Shown here: piece by piece, positions 1-9,421 of the stretch | Layout of the letters: each line of letters begins with the position of its first letter | Position numbering within the stretch: the first letter of the stretch is position 1 | Assembly: GCA_949358305.1 (NCBI GenBank) | Contig: OX442314.1 | Span: 36,925,211 to 36,989,210 of the forward strand | Length of the DNA: 64,000 nucleotides | Direction: 5' to 3' | Source: Strigamia acuminata | Taxonomy: Eukaryota > Arthropoda > Chilopoda > Geophilomorpha > Linotaeniidae | Notes under the pieces: model-generated | Databases searched by the model: none | Told to the model about the DNA's origin: nothing | The model's input: only the letters and a program-made list of their open reading frames with translations | Made by a program: the position numbers and the translations under genes

Positions 1-204
1 CTTCAGGCCTTTAGCTCCAACGTTTCCTTCATTTAGTGCTAGGTATATAGCTATTTTCGCGCTACATCCGCTACTCCAAATAAAGAATACAAAACTTGAA
101 AAGTTTTAAAACAGGATTTTATAGATCTAGCCAAGGCTTTTGACAGAATCAATTATTTTGTATAGCTTAGAAGTTGTTTATAGGCTTCAAACTAAAATCC
201 AGTG

Positions 205-300
205 TGCTCTTCATCTCTTACCACTCATGAGGAGCGTCCAGCGCCTCATGACCCTCTCGGCCTCCCCTGACCACTTAACATCCATTCACCACTCACAAAA
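205..300 (+). repeat. Decayed LTR-end-like fragment
   Basis: The words GCGTCCAGCGCCTC, then CCTCCCC.GACCAC, then CACTCACAA recur in the same order at about 17270-17325, the 3' end of the solo LTR at 16693-17323. This is an old, diverged piece of the same repeat family. Confidence 0.5.
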
Positions 301-1203
301 CTAAGCCTCTTATGTAAAAACATAAAATGTTTAGAACTTGTCCAACCATAATTTTCAACTGGAATGTCTATTAACATTACTGAGACATTTATCCATTATT
401 TCTTTTAAGTTTAGATAGAAGTTTGTTTGGAGCAGTGCTTGCTTGGCGTTTGATTTGGCAACCCGCCATTTTTTGTTTGAGATTCATGCTGAGGAGAGTC
501 GAGATGAGGATACGCAACGCATAAGTATTTTTTGATTAGTGGGAGGGAAAGAAAAGCGCGAGTTGTTTAATTTGCTTACTAAAGAACATGGTTGAGATGA
601 AGTGCAAGCGCAAGAGTTTTCGCAGTTTTTGTTGCTGATGTTGTGTATTGATCATAAAAAACGTTCATCGGCAAAAGATGCGCTCACACATTTAATTGAA
701 ATATATATTTGTCTAAACATTGAATAAATTTTGAATTACTAACTCATTGTGGCTTTAATTCCTATTTGTAAGCTAATGGGTATTAAGAAGCTATCTTTTC
801 ATGAGGAATTAAGCATTTTAGTAGCTGCATCTAATGGTGAATTAGACGATTTATTTTTTAATTTACTACTAGATTACCAGCAGTTTTTCCAAAAATAATA
901 CCGATATTTTTTTTACTAAAAGCTCCTCACGGATCAGGAAGTATTTAAAAGTACATGAAAATGCTATCATGTTTTGACGAGTGAATTAAATCACACATAG
1001 CGACCTAGAAGGAAGAGAAAGAAAGAAAGGCAGGACGGCGAAAGACCAAGAACCAAAGATTACGGTTACGGATTAATTGAAAATTATAATTTTTTTTTGA
1101 CAGATTTAAATTCGAGATTTGTCTGAAAATGTATATTAAACACTTTTAAGATATGAATGCAATCTTACTACTCACGTAAGTTTGTTGTTTGTATGATTTG
1201 GCA

Positions 1204-1320
1204 AATGCTGCACTCATTTGATTCGAATGCAGTCTTACAGTACGCAAAATAATAAAAAAAAAAATCTGTATGATTAGGCAGATGCTGCAGTCATTAGATT
1301 CCCAAATGTAGTCTTTCAGT
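1204..1320 (+). repeat. Two copies of a hairpin-type repeat (TGCTGCA...TTCGAATGCAGTCTTACAG)
   Basis: Two degenerate units contain CTGCA.TCATT, a short spacer, then AATG(C/T)AGTCTT, so each can fold on itself (CTGCA with TGCAG). The same unit recurs three times at about 25995-26140. The role is unknown; they look like parts of a dispersed repeat. Confidence 0.4.
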
Positions 1321-1870
1321 AGTCTAAGTTAAGAACACACAATTAAAAATGGCAATTGAATGGAGAAGAAGAATAGAGAACCCCAATTGAATCTACACCA
1401 GAATTCGTGCAGCAAAAAGAAAAAAAAATTGACAAAAAAAATATGACGGAAAAAATAGGAAATAACAAATCACCAATTTCCTAAAGCAGTAAATAATTTC
1501 GCAAATAAATTTTGCGTTTCACTTAATAGGATATCGATAGAATTTGGTCTAAAAAGACAAGATAGTAGGCCTACATGTTGTACAAAATGGCGATAACGAC
1601 AGTATGATGCAATTCAAATGGATACGATGAAAAGCCAACGAGAAGCATTAAATTTGTAGTAAATACATTACCGAAGAGAACAACTAGTGAAACAAAATTA
1701 AACCGAAATTCAAACCAATTGAAACCCGAGAACTGATAAATTAAAGGAAGCGGCGAGCACGAACAAATCACCGACAGAACAGAAAAACAACGACTTTCTT
1801 CTTCAACTGTAGAGAATCATTGCGCATGCCCGACTTACTCTCGGACTCAACTCAACATCGATACTCTCGA

Positions 1871-1920
1871 AGATGAAATCACTAATGTAACCTCGGTAGG
1901 TTACATTAGTGATTTCATCT
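1871..1920. repeat. Perfect 23-bp inverted repeat with a 4-nt loop
   Basis: The left arm 1871-1893 is the exact reverse complement of the right arm 1898-1920, separated by CGGT. No coding context. Confidence 0.9.
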
Positions 1921-2024
1921 GCTATTTATCTTTTTAATTACCTAATTCAAGGTTGTCAGACTAAAAATGCCATTGAGATATAAATTCATTATTATAAGCC
2001 GCATTGCAGCTAAATACAGTAATC

Positions 2025-2058
2025 CCATAGAGTAAAGAATATATTCTTTACTCTATGG
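2025..2058. repeat. Perfect 34-bp palindrome
   Basis: Positions 2025-2041 are the exact reverse complement of 2042-2058, with no spacer. It lies 104 bp after the previous inverted repeat. Confidence 0.9.
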
Positions 2059-2623
2059 ATTCGTGATTCTGAGATCCGGAGATACCGATGCCAGCGCCAT
2101 CGCGCGGTGAACTGGGAAATCAAGTTTAAATGACTAGAGAAACACCACATTTGCTTGGTACGCAGTTTTGCCAATAAAATCAAAAGAAACAAATCAGAAA
2201 ATTGTAAAGACCAGCACAATAAGAAATAAAATTATCTTTTAAAATTCACGACACAAAAATTTAACCAAAAACTCAGTAACAAAAAAATCTCCATTTTAAT
2301 TGCAAACTGAACCAAAAAGTGATCATTTTAACTCGACTTTAACAACCTGTATTTTCGCATACAAATATTTTACCATCGTCTATTTATTTACAACTTTTGC
2401 AAAAATCCATTCCTTTATTTAATCTCAATTTACATTTATTATGGAAACAATGAACAATGCGTCGATGCACACCCGTTGGTGCATGTCATCCGCACTGTTG
2501 CAACATACAAACGTTTGGAACTCTCTTGTTCTTTCATTGGGAGGAAGACATGATGGTTTAAACCGAAAAAATTTACTCTTTCAACTTCAATTATTTCTAC
2601 TCTTCTTCCTCTTGCTATCAACC

Positions 2624-5518
2624 ATGTGGAGGAATTGGTTTAGCGCCTACAGGTCAGACGACGAGCCCGGGTCTGTTCGAGAACCACCGGATGACGAATA
2701 TTCACCTGAAGATAGGTAATTTTCCCTACGACAACATAAACCCTCAAAATACACCTAAAAAATCATAACCGCAGCAGGAGCAGGCGCAAAAAAGTGATCT
2801 CCGCGGTCCTGGCTGGCGTAGCACTGCTACTGGTCATCCTCTTACTCTGTCTGGTTCTATTACTCACCACGCACGAATCGCCATCGCCGAAAAACGCGAG
2901 CAAAAGCGAGGTGTTGTTGAAAAGCCGAAAAATGGGACATCTTGGTCGCAATGCCGGAAAGCCTGCAGCAAAATCCCCCAGTACGACCGAAAAAAAGTGG
3001 ATAAACGATGGGTTTTAATTGCTAATTTTTCAGCAGGTAAATGCACCAAATCGCCTCCTGTGTTGTCGGAAGTGGTTAATTCGTGGGACGGAAAAACATA
3101 CAAGGCTGGAACGACGGTTGTTTATTGGTGTGACAAGGACCCAGATGAAGAGCAAGTGCTGATGGTACTTTGTGTAGATAAATCGTGGAAAATTGTTTAC
3201 GAAAAGCCTATCTCGTGTAGAAAATGTAAAATATAGTCGAGAGTCTAAACACGCTGCACCAAAAATCGACTTTCCTCATGATTTAGTTGACATTTGGAGT
3301 CGAAATGATTCAAATTCGATAATAGTTTGTGCTCTTTTCAATATTTCATGCACGGAAATGGGATATTTTGCTGCAGTGCGCACGGATTAGTCAGGATAAA
3401 TTAACGCGTATCTCTCTCTCAAGTGCTTGACACAAAGAAATGTCTCGGAGATCCGATTCCGTCTTCCGGAAATTATCCTTTCGATTGGGATTTGGTGTCG
3501 CGCAAAGTGGGAACGACCATAAGTTACCGATGTAACCCAACCGAAGGTGCGCCAATTATGAGAAAGTTAATTTGTGGGAAAGATTATGAATGGCATATTG
3601 ATAAAGACTTGACTGAAAATTGCTGTAAGTTCCTTTTCTTCACTCGAAACAATGTTGATTGACTTTATTTGACGTTTCCGTCGCCAGACTGCGGCAAACC
3701 GCTGCAATACGCGCCTCCAATTAACTTTGTGATTGAAAACTGGGACGGGAAGTCCTATACGCCCGGCACGACTGTCAAATACTCGTGCAAAACGGCGATG
3801 GGCGACACACATTTCCAGACTCTGACGTGTTATACCAACAGCAGTTGGGTCGTCACCAAAACCGGAAGTTGCTGTAAATATTTATTCCGAAAAAAAATTT
3901 TTTTTTTTTAATTTATTCACGTTTGTTTGTTAGTCTTTCTAGGAGACGTGTCGTTGAATTACACCGACTCCGTCCAGTACTGCAAAGAAATGGGCGCCGA
4001 AATCATGTCGATTCAAAACGACGCCGAACAAGACGCAATCAGAAACCTTCTCGTCGACGAAAAGGCGTTCGATTCGACCTGCATTCACAAGGCCTATCTC
4101 GGTTAGCACAGCGGCACAGCCACAAATTGCGACCAGCTGCCCCTGCGCGTTGATCACTCCCCTGCAACACAAGGCACTTGGCACAGCTCTCGCGCACCTG
4201 TTGCGGTCCTCCGCAACCATTTGGAGCTGCGAGCCCTTGATTCACCAATCGGGCCCCGGAAGTGACCCTTCCGGAAGTGGCTCCACGAGTTGTTACATAG
4301 CCAGCAAGGCAAATGGTCGCATTCCGAAAATTCCAAACGTTCCGAACACCCGCAAAATTAAATTAAACTAATTTATTTTCTACAACAGGGATACACGAGG
4401 ACATTTCCAGACAGTGGCGAACCGGCGACGGCGAATTCGTGAGCGGAATTTCAGACTTGTTCTTCATGGTGGACGAAGGGTCGGAGAAATGCGCGGCCAT
4501 CCAACGACCCGGCTACTTCAAACTGAACAACGTCCAGTGTTCGGGCACTTCGTACTGCCAGATCTGCGAGTACGACAACAACACGAGCAACCCCGACTGC
4601 TCCAACAACAACAGCAAATGCTACCTGCCCAAAACGATGCGCGGCGACTACGCCTTCTCGCTGAAGGAGTGCGAGGCCGACGGCGGCATGCTGGCGCGCA
4701 TCAGCAACGTGAAACAGCTGGAAGAAATCAGAGACCTGCTCGGCAAGGACGCGCATTACTCGGAAAAGTGCCGCTCGGGCTTCTACGTGGACCTGCGGAG
4801 CGAAAGACGCTATTACAAGACGTACGCGAACGAGGACGTGCATTTCACCAAGTTTGTCGACGACAGTCGGCGCAGCATGGACAGACATTGCGCGGTCATC
4901 CACGAATTGCAGCGTTACATGTGGATCGACCAGGACTGCTCGCTGCCGTCCTGTTTTCTCTGCAGAATCTCAGGGTTCCCCAAAGGCACCGAAACGCCGA
5001 AGAACGTCACTTTCGAGCCGATTGTTCCGAAGACGAAGCCAACGTTGGACCATCGGATCTACATCCCCGCGGCCGACGTTGCGGCCTGCGATATCGGCTG
5101 GGTGACGGACGGCTTTCATTGCTACATGTTTAACGACTCTTTGGTGACTAACGCCGAAGCGAGGGCGGTTTGCCGCAACAATTTCGGCAGTTTGGCGTCG
5201 TTGGTGAGTCCGTTTGAAAGGAATTTCATCGTGGACTACTTGATGAATCGTTCGAATGGCCCGCAAATGAATGTCACCGAACCGGCGTCGACGTGGTTTG
5301 TTGAGTCGACTGGAGGTTTACCGAGTGGTGGCGACGATGATATTGGGTATGAGTGATGATATGTTGATGATTTTCGGTTGATTGGGAGATTTTGTTTTAG
5401 GTATCCGACTAACTTGGGTGGGAGTGCGACACAATGCGTGTCTGTCCACGTGAGTCCTAGCGTTGGATGGTCGGTTATTGATTGCGAGGCAAAAGCCGGA
5501 TTTATATGCCATGATTGA
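2624..5518 (+). CDS. Type II membrane receptor with three sushi and three C-type lectin domains (8 exons)
   Basis: Probable exons: 2624-2715, 2775-2978, 3034-3225, 3424-3624, 3688-3873, 3934-4101, 4389-5346 and 5401-5518; the end of exon 2 is the least certain. A short acidic cytoplasmic tail and a run of basic residues precede one strong membrane segment (VISAVLAGVALLLVILLLCL), so the C-terminus should be outside the cell. Exons 3-5 each encode one sushi/CCP module (four cysteines, a W.GK.Y.PGTTV.Y.C core), joined by phase-1 introns, the classic exon-shuffling arrangement. Then come three C-type lectin modules; the first is split by the 4102-4388 intron, and the last ends with the exon 8 motif CEAKAGFICHD. 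Ligand-binding EPN or QPD triplets are not evident, so sugar binding is uncertain. I chose Met at 2624 because it leaves a compact tail before the membrane segment; an in-frame Met lies upstream at 2441. Role inferred: cell-surface recognition, possibly immune. Confidence 0.8.
4105..4345 (+). repeat. Diverged LTR-family fragment inside a lectin-gene intron
   Basis: This stretch shares CTGCAACACA, CAGCTCTCGCGCACCT, GGAAGTG.CCCTTCCGGAAGTGG and GGCA.A.GGTCGC with 16725-16925 in the solo LTR at 16693-17323, in the same order. It makes up most of the largest intron of the lectin gene (4102-4388), while the other introns are shorter. It is an old insertion tolerated by splicing. Confidence 0.65.
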
Positions 5519-5575
5519 ATTTCTTCGACCATCCATCGTATCTTCCTGTTCTTTCACTCCAAATATTGATTGTTT

Positions 5576-5581
5576 AATAAA
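5576..5581 (+). terminator. Poly(A) signal of the lectin receptor gene
   Basis: AATAAA lies 58 bp after the stop codon at 5518 and is followed by a T-rich stretch, as expected for a short 3' UTR. Confidence 0.7.
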
Positions 5582-5635
5582 GAATTTTTTCTTTAAATTT
5601 TTTTATTTCTCAATGACAAAATATATTTGACACTT

Positions 5636-5980
5636 ATGCACACGACATGTTTGTATGTCAAGTATTGTTGTTCATTTTGGAGAGTACACCAGCAAAATAC
5701 ACATAGATACTGTATTATATGTGATTTAAAGAAGTTGGCCGATGTTGTGTCCTTGATGGGTGTTAAAGAATATTTTAGAATAAAATCCCTTCATACGACC
5801 ACGGTTATCAAACGAGACGTGCCAATCAGGATAGCGGAAAAAAAGCAACGACTCTACTATGTTAAAACACTTAAAAACGAGAAAGAGCAAGTCGCTAATC
5901 AAGCTGGAAGTGAAAATAAGAAGGAAAACTCGGTGCGAGGAGATCGGCGATGTTTTGGTTGGAAATTTTGGAAATTTTAA
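5636..5980 (+). CDS. Hypothetical 114-aa ORF, doubtful
   Basis: I do not recognise this reading frame. It has a cysteine-rich start and a basic, lysine-rich second half (KRDVPIRIAEKKQRL region). A TGAATAAAG poly(A)-like signal follows at about 6021. It could be the last exon of an unrecognised gene, a decayed transposon piece or chance; nothing upstream supports a promoter. Confidence 0.2.
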   Translation: MHTTCLYVKYCCSFWRVHQQNTHRYCIICDLKKLADVVSLMGVKEYFRIKSLHTTTVIKRDVPIRIAEKKQRLYYVKTLKNEKEQVANQAGSENKKENSVRGDRRCFGWKFWKF

Positions 5981-6419
5981 TTTTTTGGTCAGGTGGTGAT
6001 GAATTTAGAAACGTAATATTTGAATAAAGCGATTTTAACTGTAATTTGGTTGAGTTATTTACGAAATAACAATTTTATTCTGAAGCTACTGTAGAACTAT
6101 AAAGAATCAACATTGAAAATATTTATTTTCTTAATGTAAATGAACTTTTCAAACAAGTGTTTAATCGATTAAACTACCCCAAGCGTTAAAATTTGACATT
6201 AAATGTAACTAATATTAAAATTGTGTTCCGTCACTAAAATTTGTTTAGTCATTAAAAATATCAAATCAATAAATAAAAATAAAAATTCATTAAGCGAACA
6301 CAAAAATAAAATCCAAACATCGTGCACATTTCAGAGAAGCAAACATTTGTTTGTTCAACGTTTGGTGAACGTTCACAGTTCTAACCAATGACCGTCTTCC
6401 GTATGAATTACATTTCCGG

Positions 6420-6426
6420 TATATAA
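6420..6426 (+). promoter_or_regulatory. TATA box of the cullin-5 gene
   Basis: TATATAA in the context CCGGTATATAAGC. Transcription about 25-30 bp downstream would start near 6446-6456. That places the ATG at 6434 outside the mRNA and supports the Met at 6506 as the true start. Confidence 0.6.
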
Positions 6427-6505
6427 GCTGCAGATGTCAGCGTTACAATCATCAATCATCTTAGCAGCTTCGAATCGTGAATTACAACCAGTTTATTCGT
6501 TTACA

Positions 6506-8767
6506 ATGTATACATCGCAAACTCCAGCCGGAATTAAAAAGGATTTCGAATTCACTTACCGAACAAGTTTAAAGCTTTTGCTAGGAGAATCAGTTCCTGT
6601 TAACGAATGGTACGATCTATTTTCCGCCGTGCACAGCCTCACGATATGGGAACAAAGTCGCAAAGGAGAAATCTACCTCGAGTTACAAAAACAAATTTTA
6701 TCGACCATCCAGGGCTCGCAAGCAAAATTACCGACGGAATGCGAACCGGTCGTCTTCATAAAAGCATACACCGACGAATGGACATTATTTTTCCGCCGTT
6801 GCCAAATCATTCCCTTACCGTTTGTAAAATTGGAATCGACACCACTCGACGATAGTGTCGGCTACAACGTACGTAATCTCATGCTGCAGAGTTGGAATCA
6901 AAGTATTTTTTCGGACAAGAAGAAACACATCCACAAAAGCGTTATGAAGTTAATCGAAGCGGAGAGAAACGGCCAGACGTGTGATCCGCAGCTAATAATT
7001 GGAATCCGCGAGTCTTATGTGAGTTTGTGCACTACTCCCGAAGACAATTTATCCCTTTATCGGGAGTTTTTTGAGAAAGCGTACTTCGAAGACACTCGGG
7101 CGTTTTATGGGACCAATGCGCAGGAGTATCTGAGGGTCAACGGAGTCGAGAGTTACATGAAATACGCCGATCTACGACTCAGCGAAGAGAATAAGCGGGC
7201 GGAGAAATATTTGGAAGCGTGTTCGCGTCAAGAATTGACTAAAATCTGCGGCGATGTTTTGGTGTTTCCGTTTAAGGAAGTCGTTTTAGCGGAGTGCGGG
7301 GCGATGATCAAGCGCAACGATATCGACAATCTTCTACGGATGTTTCATCTGTTGAATCTCGTGCCCGAATGTATTCCACCGATGCTCGTCGAGTTGGAGG
7401 AATGCATCGTCAAAGCTGGTTTGGCAGACATGGTTGCGGCGGCCGAAACGATCGTTCAGGATTCCGAGAAATACGTGCAACAACTACTCGATCTCTTCAA
7501 TCGGTCTAGCGAATTGGTCGAGAAAGCTTTTGAGAATGATCCGAGATTTCTTTCGGCGAGAGATAAAGCGTTCAAGAAGATTGTCAACGACACGGCGATT
7601 TTTAAGTTGGAACTTGCGTCGAGGACGAAAACTCAGCCGGAATCGAAATGTCCCGAGTTGTTGGCGAATTTCTGCGACATGTTGTTGAGGAAGACGAATG
7701 TGAGTAAGAAACTAGCCTCGGAGATCGTCGAAAGCAGGTTAAAAGGAGTGCTCATATTGCTGAAGTATGTGCACAACAAAGATGTGTTCATGATTTTCTT
7801 CAAGTCGCATCTGACGAGACGTTTGATTTTGGAGACTTCGGCGGACAACGACATGGAGGAGAATATGGTCGGGTGGTTGAGAGATGTGGGAATGCCGGCC
7901 GAATACGTGAACAGAGTGTCGAAGATGTTTCAAGACCTTACGATTAGCCGAGACTTGAATCAAGCTTTCCAAGACCGACACGGTGGTGTTAGAGATTCGA
8001 TTAATGTAAAAATTCTCAATTCCGCCGCGTGGTCGCGAAGTAACGACAGGATTTCCGTTTCGATCCCCGTCGAGTTGGAAGATTATGTTTGCGAGATGGA
8101 AACTTTTTACCATAAACAACACAGCGGACGCAAACTTGTTTGGGATCATCAAATGTCGAATGGGACCATCACGTTTGTAAATGCCGTGGGAAAGTTTGAT
8201 TTGGACGTGACGACGTTCCAGATGGCCGTGCTGTTCGCGTGGAACGAGCGCCCGAACGAGCGCATTTCCTTCGAGAATTTACAGTTGGCGACCGAGTTGC
8301 CAGAGTCCGAACTGAAGAAAACGCTCTGGTCAGTGGTGTCGATGCCAATGGCAAAGCGCAACATTGTAAAGTGCCATCCGGAAGTAAAATCGCCGTTAGA
8401 GTTCACGAATGGGACGGAGTATTGGATAAACGACGATTTTGCAGTGATTCGGAACGGGAAAGTTCAGAAACGAGGCAAGATCAACCTTATCGGGAGATTG
8501 CAGCTGTCGACGGAGAAGCATAAACAAGGGGACAACGAAGCCATCGTCAAACTCAGGGAATATCGTTTACAAGAAGCGATTGTTCGTGTTGCGAAAGCCA
8601 GGAAGTCCGTCCCAAATTCCCAACTACAGATCGAATTAATTGGAATTTTGAAAAATATGTTCTTGCCGACGACCCGAATGATCAAAGAGCAAGTGGAATG
8701 GTTGATCGAAAAGAATTATCTGTGCCGAGACGAGAAGGATTTTAATAACTTAGTCTACATTGCCTAA
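6506..8767 (+). CDS. CUL5: Cullin-5, intronless
   Basis: Scaffold of cullin-RING ubiquitin ligase 5, which carries Elongin B/C-SOCS-box receptors at the N-terminus and the RING protein at the C-terminus. The 753-aa frame matches animal CUL5 along its length. Recognisable stretches include QLIIGIRESYVSLC, AGLADMVAAAETI, DPRFLSARDKAFKK, QPESKCPELLANFCDMLLRK, HLTRRLI and KRGKINLIGRLQL. The C-terminal winged-helix/neddylation region is present with a lysine in the expected site (AIVRVAKARK). Human CUL5 is about 780 aa, so it is full length. An upstream in-frame Met (6434) sits just after the TATA box and is rejected. There is no intron, although animal CUL5 genes are usually multi-exon. That suggests a retrocopy that kept or regained a promoter, or lineage-specific intron loss. 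The frame is fully open, so it is probably functional. Confidence 0.95.
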   Translation: MYTSQTPAGIKKDFEFTYRTSLKLLLGESVPVNEWYDLFSAVHSLTIWEQSRKGEIYLELQKQILSTIQGSQAKLPTECEPVVFIKAYTDEWTLFFRRCQIIPLPFVKLESTPLDDSVGYNVRNLMLQSWNQSIFSDKKKHIHKSVMKLIEAERNGQTCDPQLIIGIRESYVSLCTTPEDNLSLYREFFEKAYFEDTRAFYGTNAQEYLRVNGVESYMKYADLRLSEENKRAEKYLEACSRQELTKICGDVLVFPFKEVVLAECGAMIKRNDIDNLLRMFHLLNLVPECIPPMLVELEECIVKAGLADMVAAAETIVQDSEKYVQQLLDLFNRSSELVEKAFENDPRFLSARDKAFKKIVNDTAIFKLELASRTKTQPESKCPELLANFCDMLLRKTNVSKKLASEIVESRLKGVLILLKYVHNKDVFMIFFKSHLTRRLILETSADNDMEENMVGWLRDVGMPAEYVNRVSKMFQDLTISRDLNQAFQDRHGGVRDSINVKILNSAAWSRSNDRISVSIPVELEDYVCEMETFYHKQHSGRKLVWDHQMSNGTITFVNAVGKFDLDVTTFQMAVLFAWNERPNERISFENLQLATELPESELKKTLWSVVSMPMAKRNIVKCHPEVKSPLEFTNGTEYWINDDFAVIRNGKVQKRGKINLIGRLQLSTEKHKQGDNEAIVKLREYRLQEAIVRVAKARKSVPNSQLQIELIGILKNMFLPTTRMIKEQVEWLIEKNYLCRDEKDFNNLVYIA

Positions 8768-8806
8768 GATTTCAATTTGCTGTCAATTAATCTTTTTCAA
8801 ACGTAT

Positions 8807-8816
8807 AATAAATAAA
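8807..8816 (+). terminator. Poly(A) signals of cullin-5
   Basis: Two overlapping AATAAA words lie 40-50 bp after the CUL5 stop, followed by a T-rich stretch. Confidence 0.7.
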
Positions 8817-8895
8817 TTTTGCCATTTTTATTTTTATTTTTCCAATTTTACAAGTGTATAAATTTTTAAATTCAACATGGTTGCCGTAGCGCGAG

Positions 8896-8990
8896 CTCTT
8901 CAATCTACCAAATTAGTCGAGAAAATGATCCAAGATTTCTTTCGGCGAGAGATAAAGCGTTCAAGAAAATTTTCAATCATTTAAAATCCA
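8896..8990 (+). pseudogene. Small duplicated fragment of cullin-5
   Basis: This stretch repeats CUL5 positions about 7491-7585 (GCTCTTCAATC, GTCGAGAAA, then GATTTCTTTCGGCGAGAGAT and AAAGCGTTCAAGAA), with a short deletion and point changes. It covers only about 30 codons and is out of frame, so it is a non-functional scrap lying just past the parent gene. Confidence 0.8.
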
Positions 8991-9214
8991 AAGAAATGGT
9001 TGCACAGCTGTTAATTCTAAATGTTTTTAAAGAAATATAAAAGTTGCTGAGAAAGAACAGGACGATTATGCAAGGTCGTATTCGTTTAAAATGTGCGTAC
9101 AAACTTAATTTTTTTTTTTTTTTTTTTTTTGTGGAATGTGAATAACTTGATTTTAATTAACATAAATAATAAGAAATAGTTGTTAATTTCGGTCGACTGG
9201 CTCCATAGAGCTCT
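8991..9214. other. Short intergenic stretch with a poly(T) run
   Basis: No gene seen. A run of about 21 T lies near 9110-9130. The stretch ends at the Copia-1 insertion site. Confidence 0.6.
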
Positions 9215-9379
9215 TGTTAGGGAAATTGAGCAGAGCTCCCAAACTGGGAAAGAATTCACACACGTTACATATTCAGTTGCAACCAAACGAGAACATCTGA
9301 TTTAATGGTAACAATAGATTTAGGTATACAATGTACTCAACACTATACATTATTGTCTAAAGTGAATATATCTCTAACA
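9215..9379 (-). repeat. Copia-1 3' LTR
   Basis: 165 bp, with TG...CA ends, identical by eye to the copy at 13763-13927. On the element's own strand this is the 3' LTR. Confidence 0.95.
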
Positions 9380-9421
9380 TAGCCGCCCATATTCATTTCC
9401 GAAAGAATCAATAAACTTATT

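Larger units (their letters stand above)
1..2440. other. Intergenic region, no gene recognised
   Basis: No open reading frame here resembles a protein I know, and the short ones are typical of AT-rich chance ORFs. The stretch holds a decayed LTR-like fragment near 205-300, hairpin-type repeats near 1200-1320 and two perfect inverted repeats (1871-1920 and 2025-2058), listed separately. The rest looks like old intergenic DNA. Confidence 0.6.

Noticed and set aside
1571-2219. Minus-strand ORFs of 66 and 69 codons in the first 2.3 kb
   Set aside because: Hydrophobic, composition-driven frames; one runs through the perfect palindrome at 2025-2058.
4451-4903. 150-aa minus-strand ORF opposite the lectin exon
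   Set aside because: Antisense shadow of a GC-rich coding exon, with no recognisable domain.
4414-5133. 239-aa arginine-rich plus-strand ORF
   Set aside because: It is the +1 shadow of the lectin-domain exon; the real frame gives clear C-type lectin cysteines.
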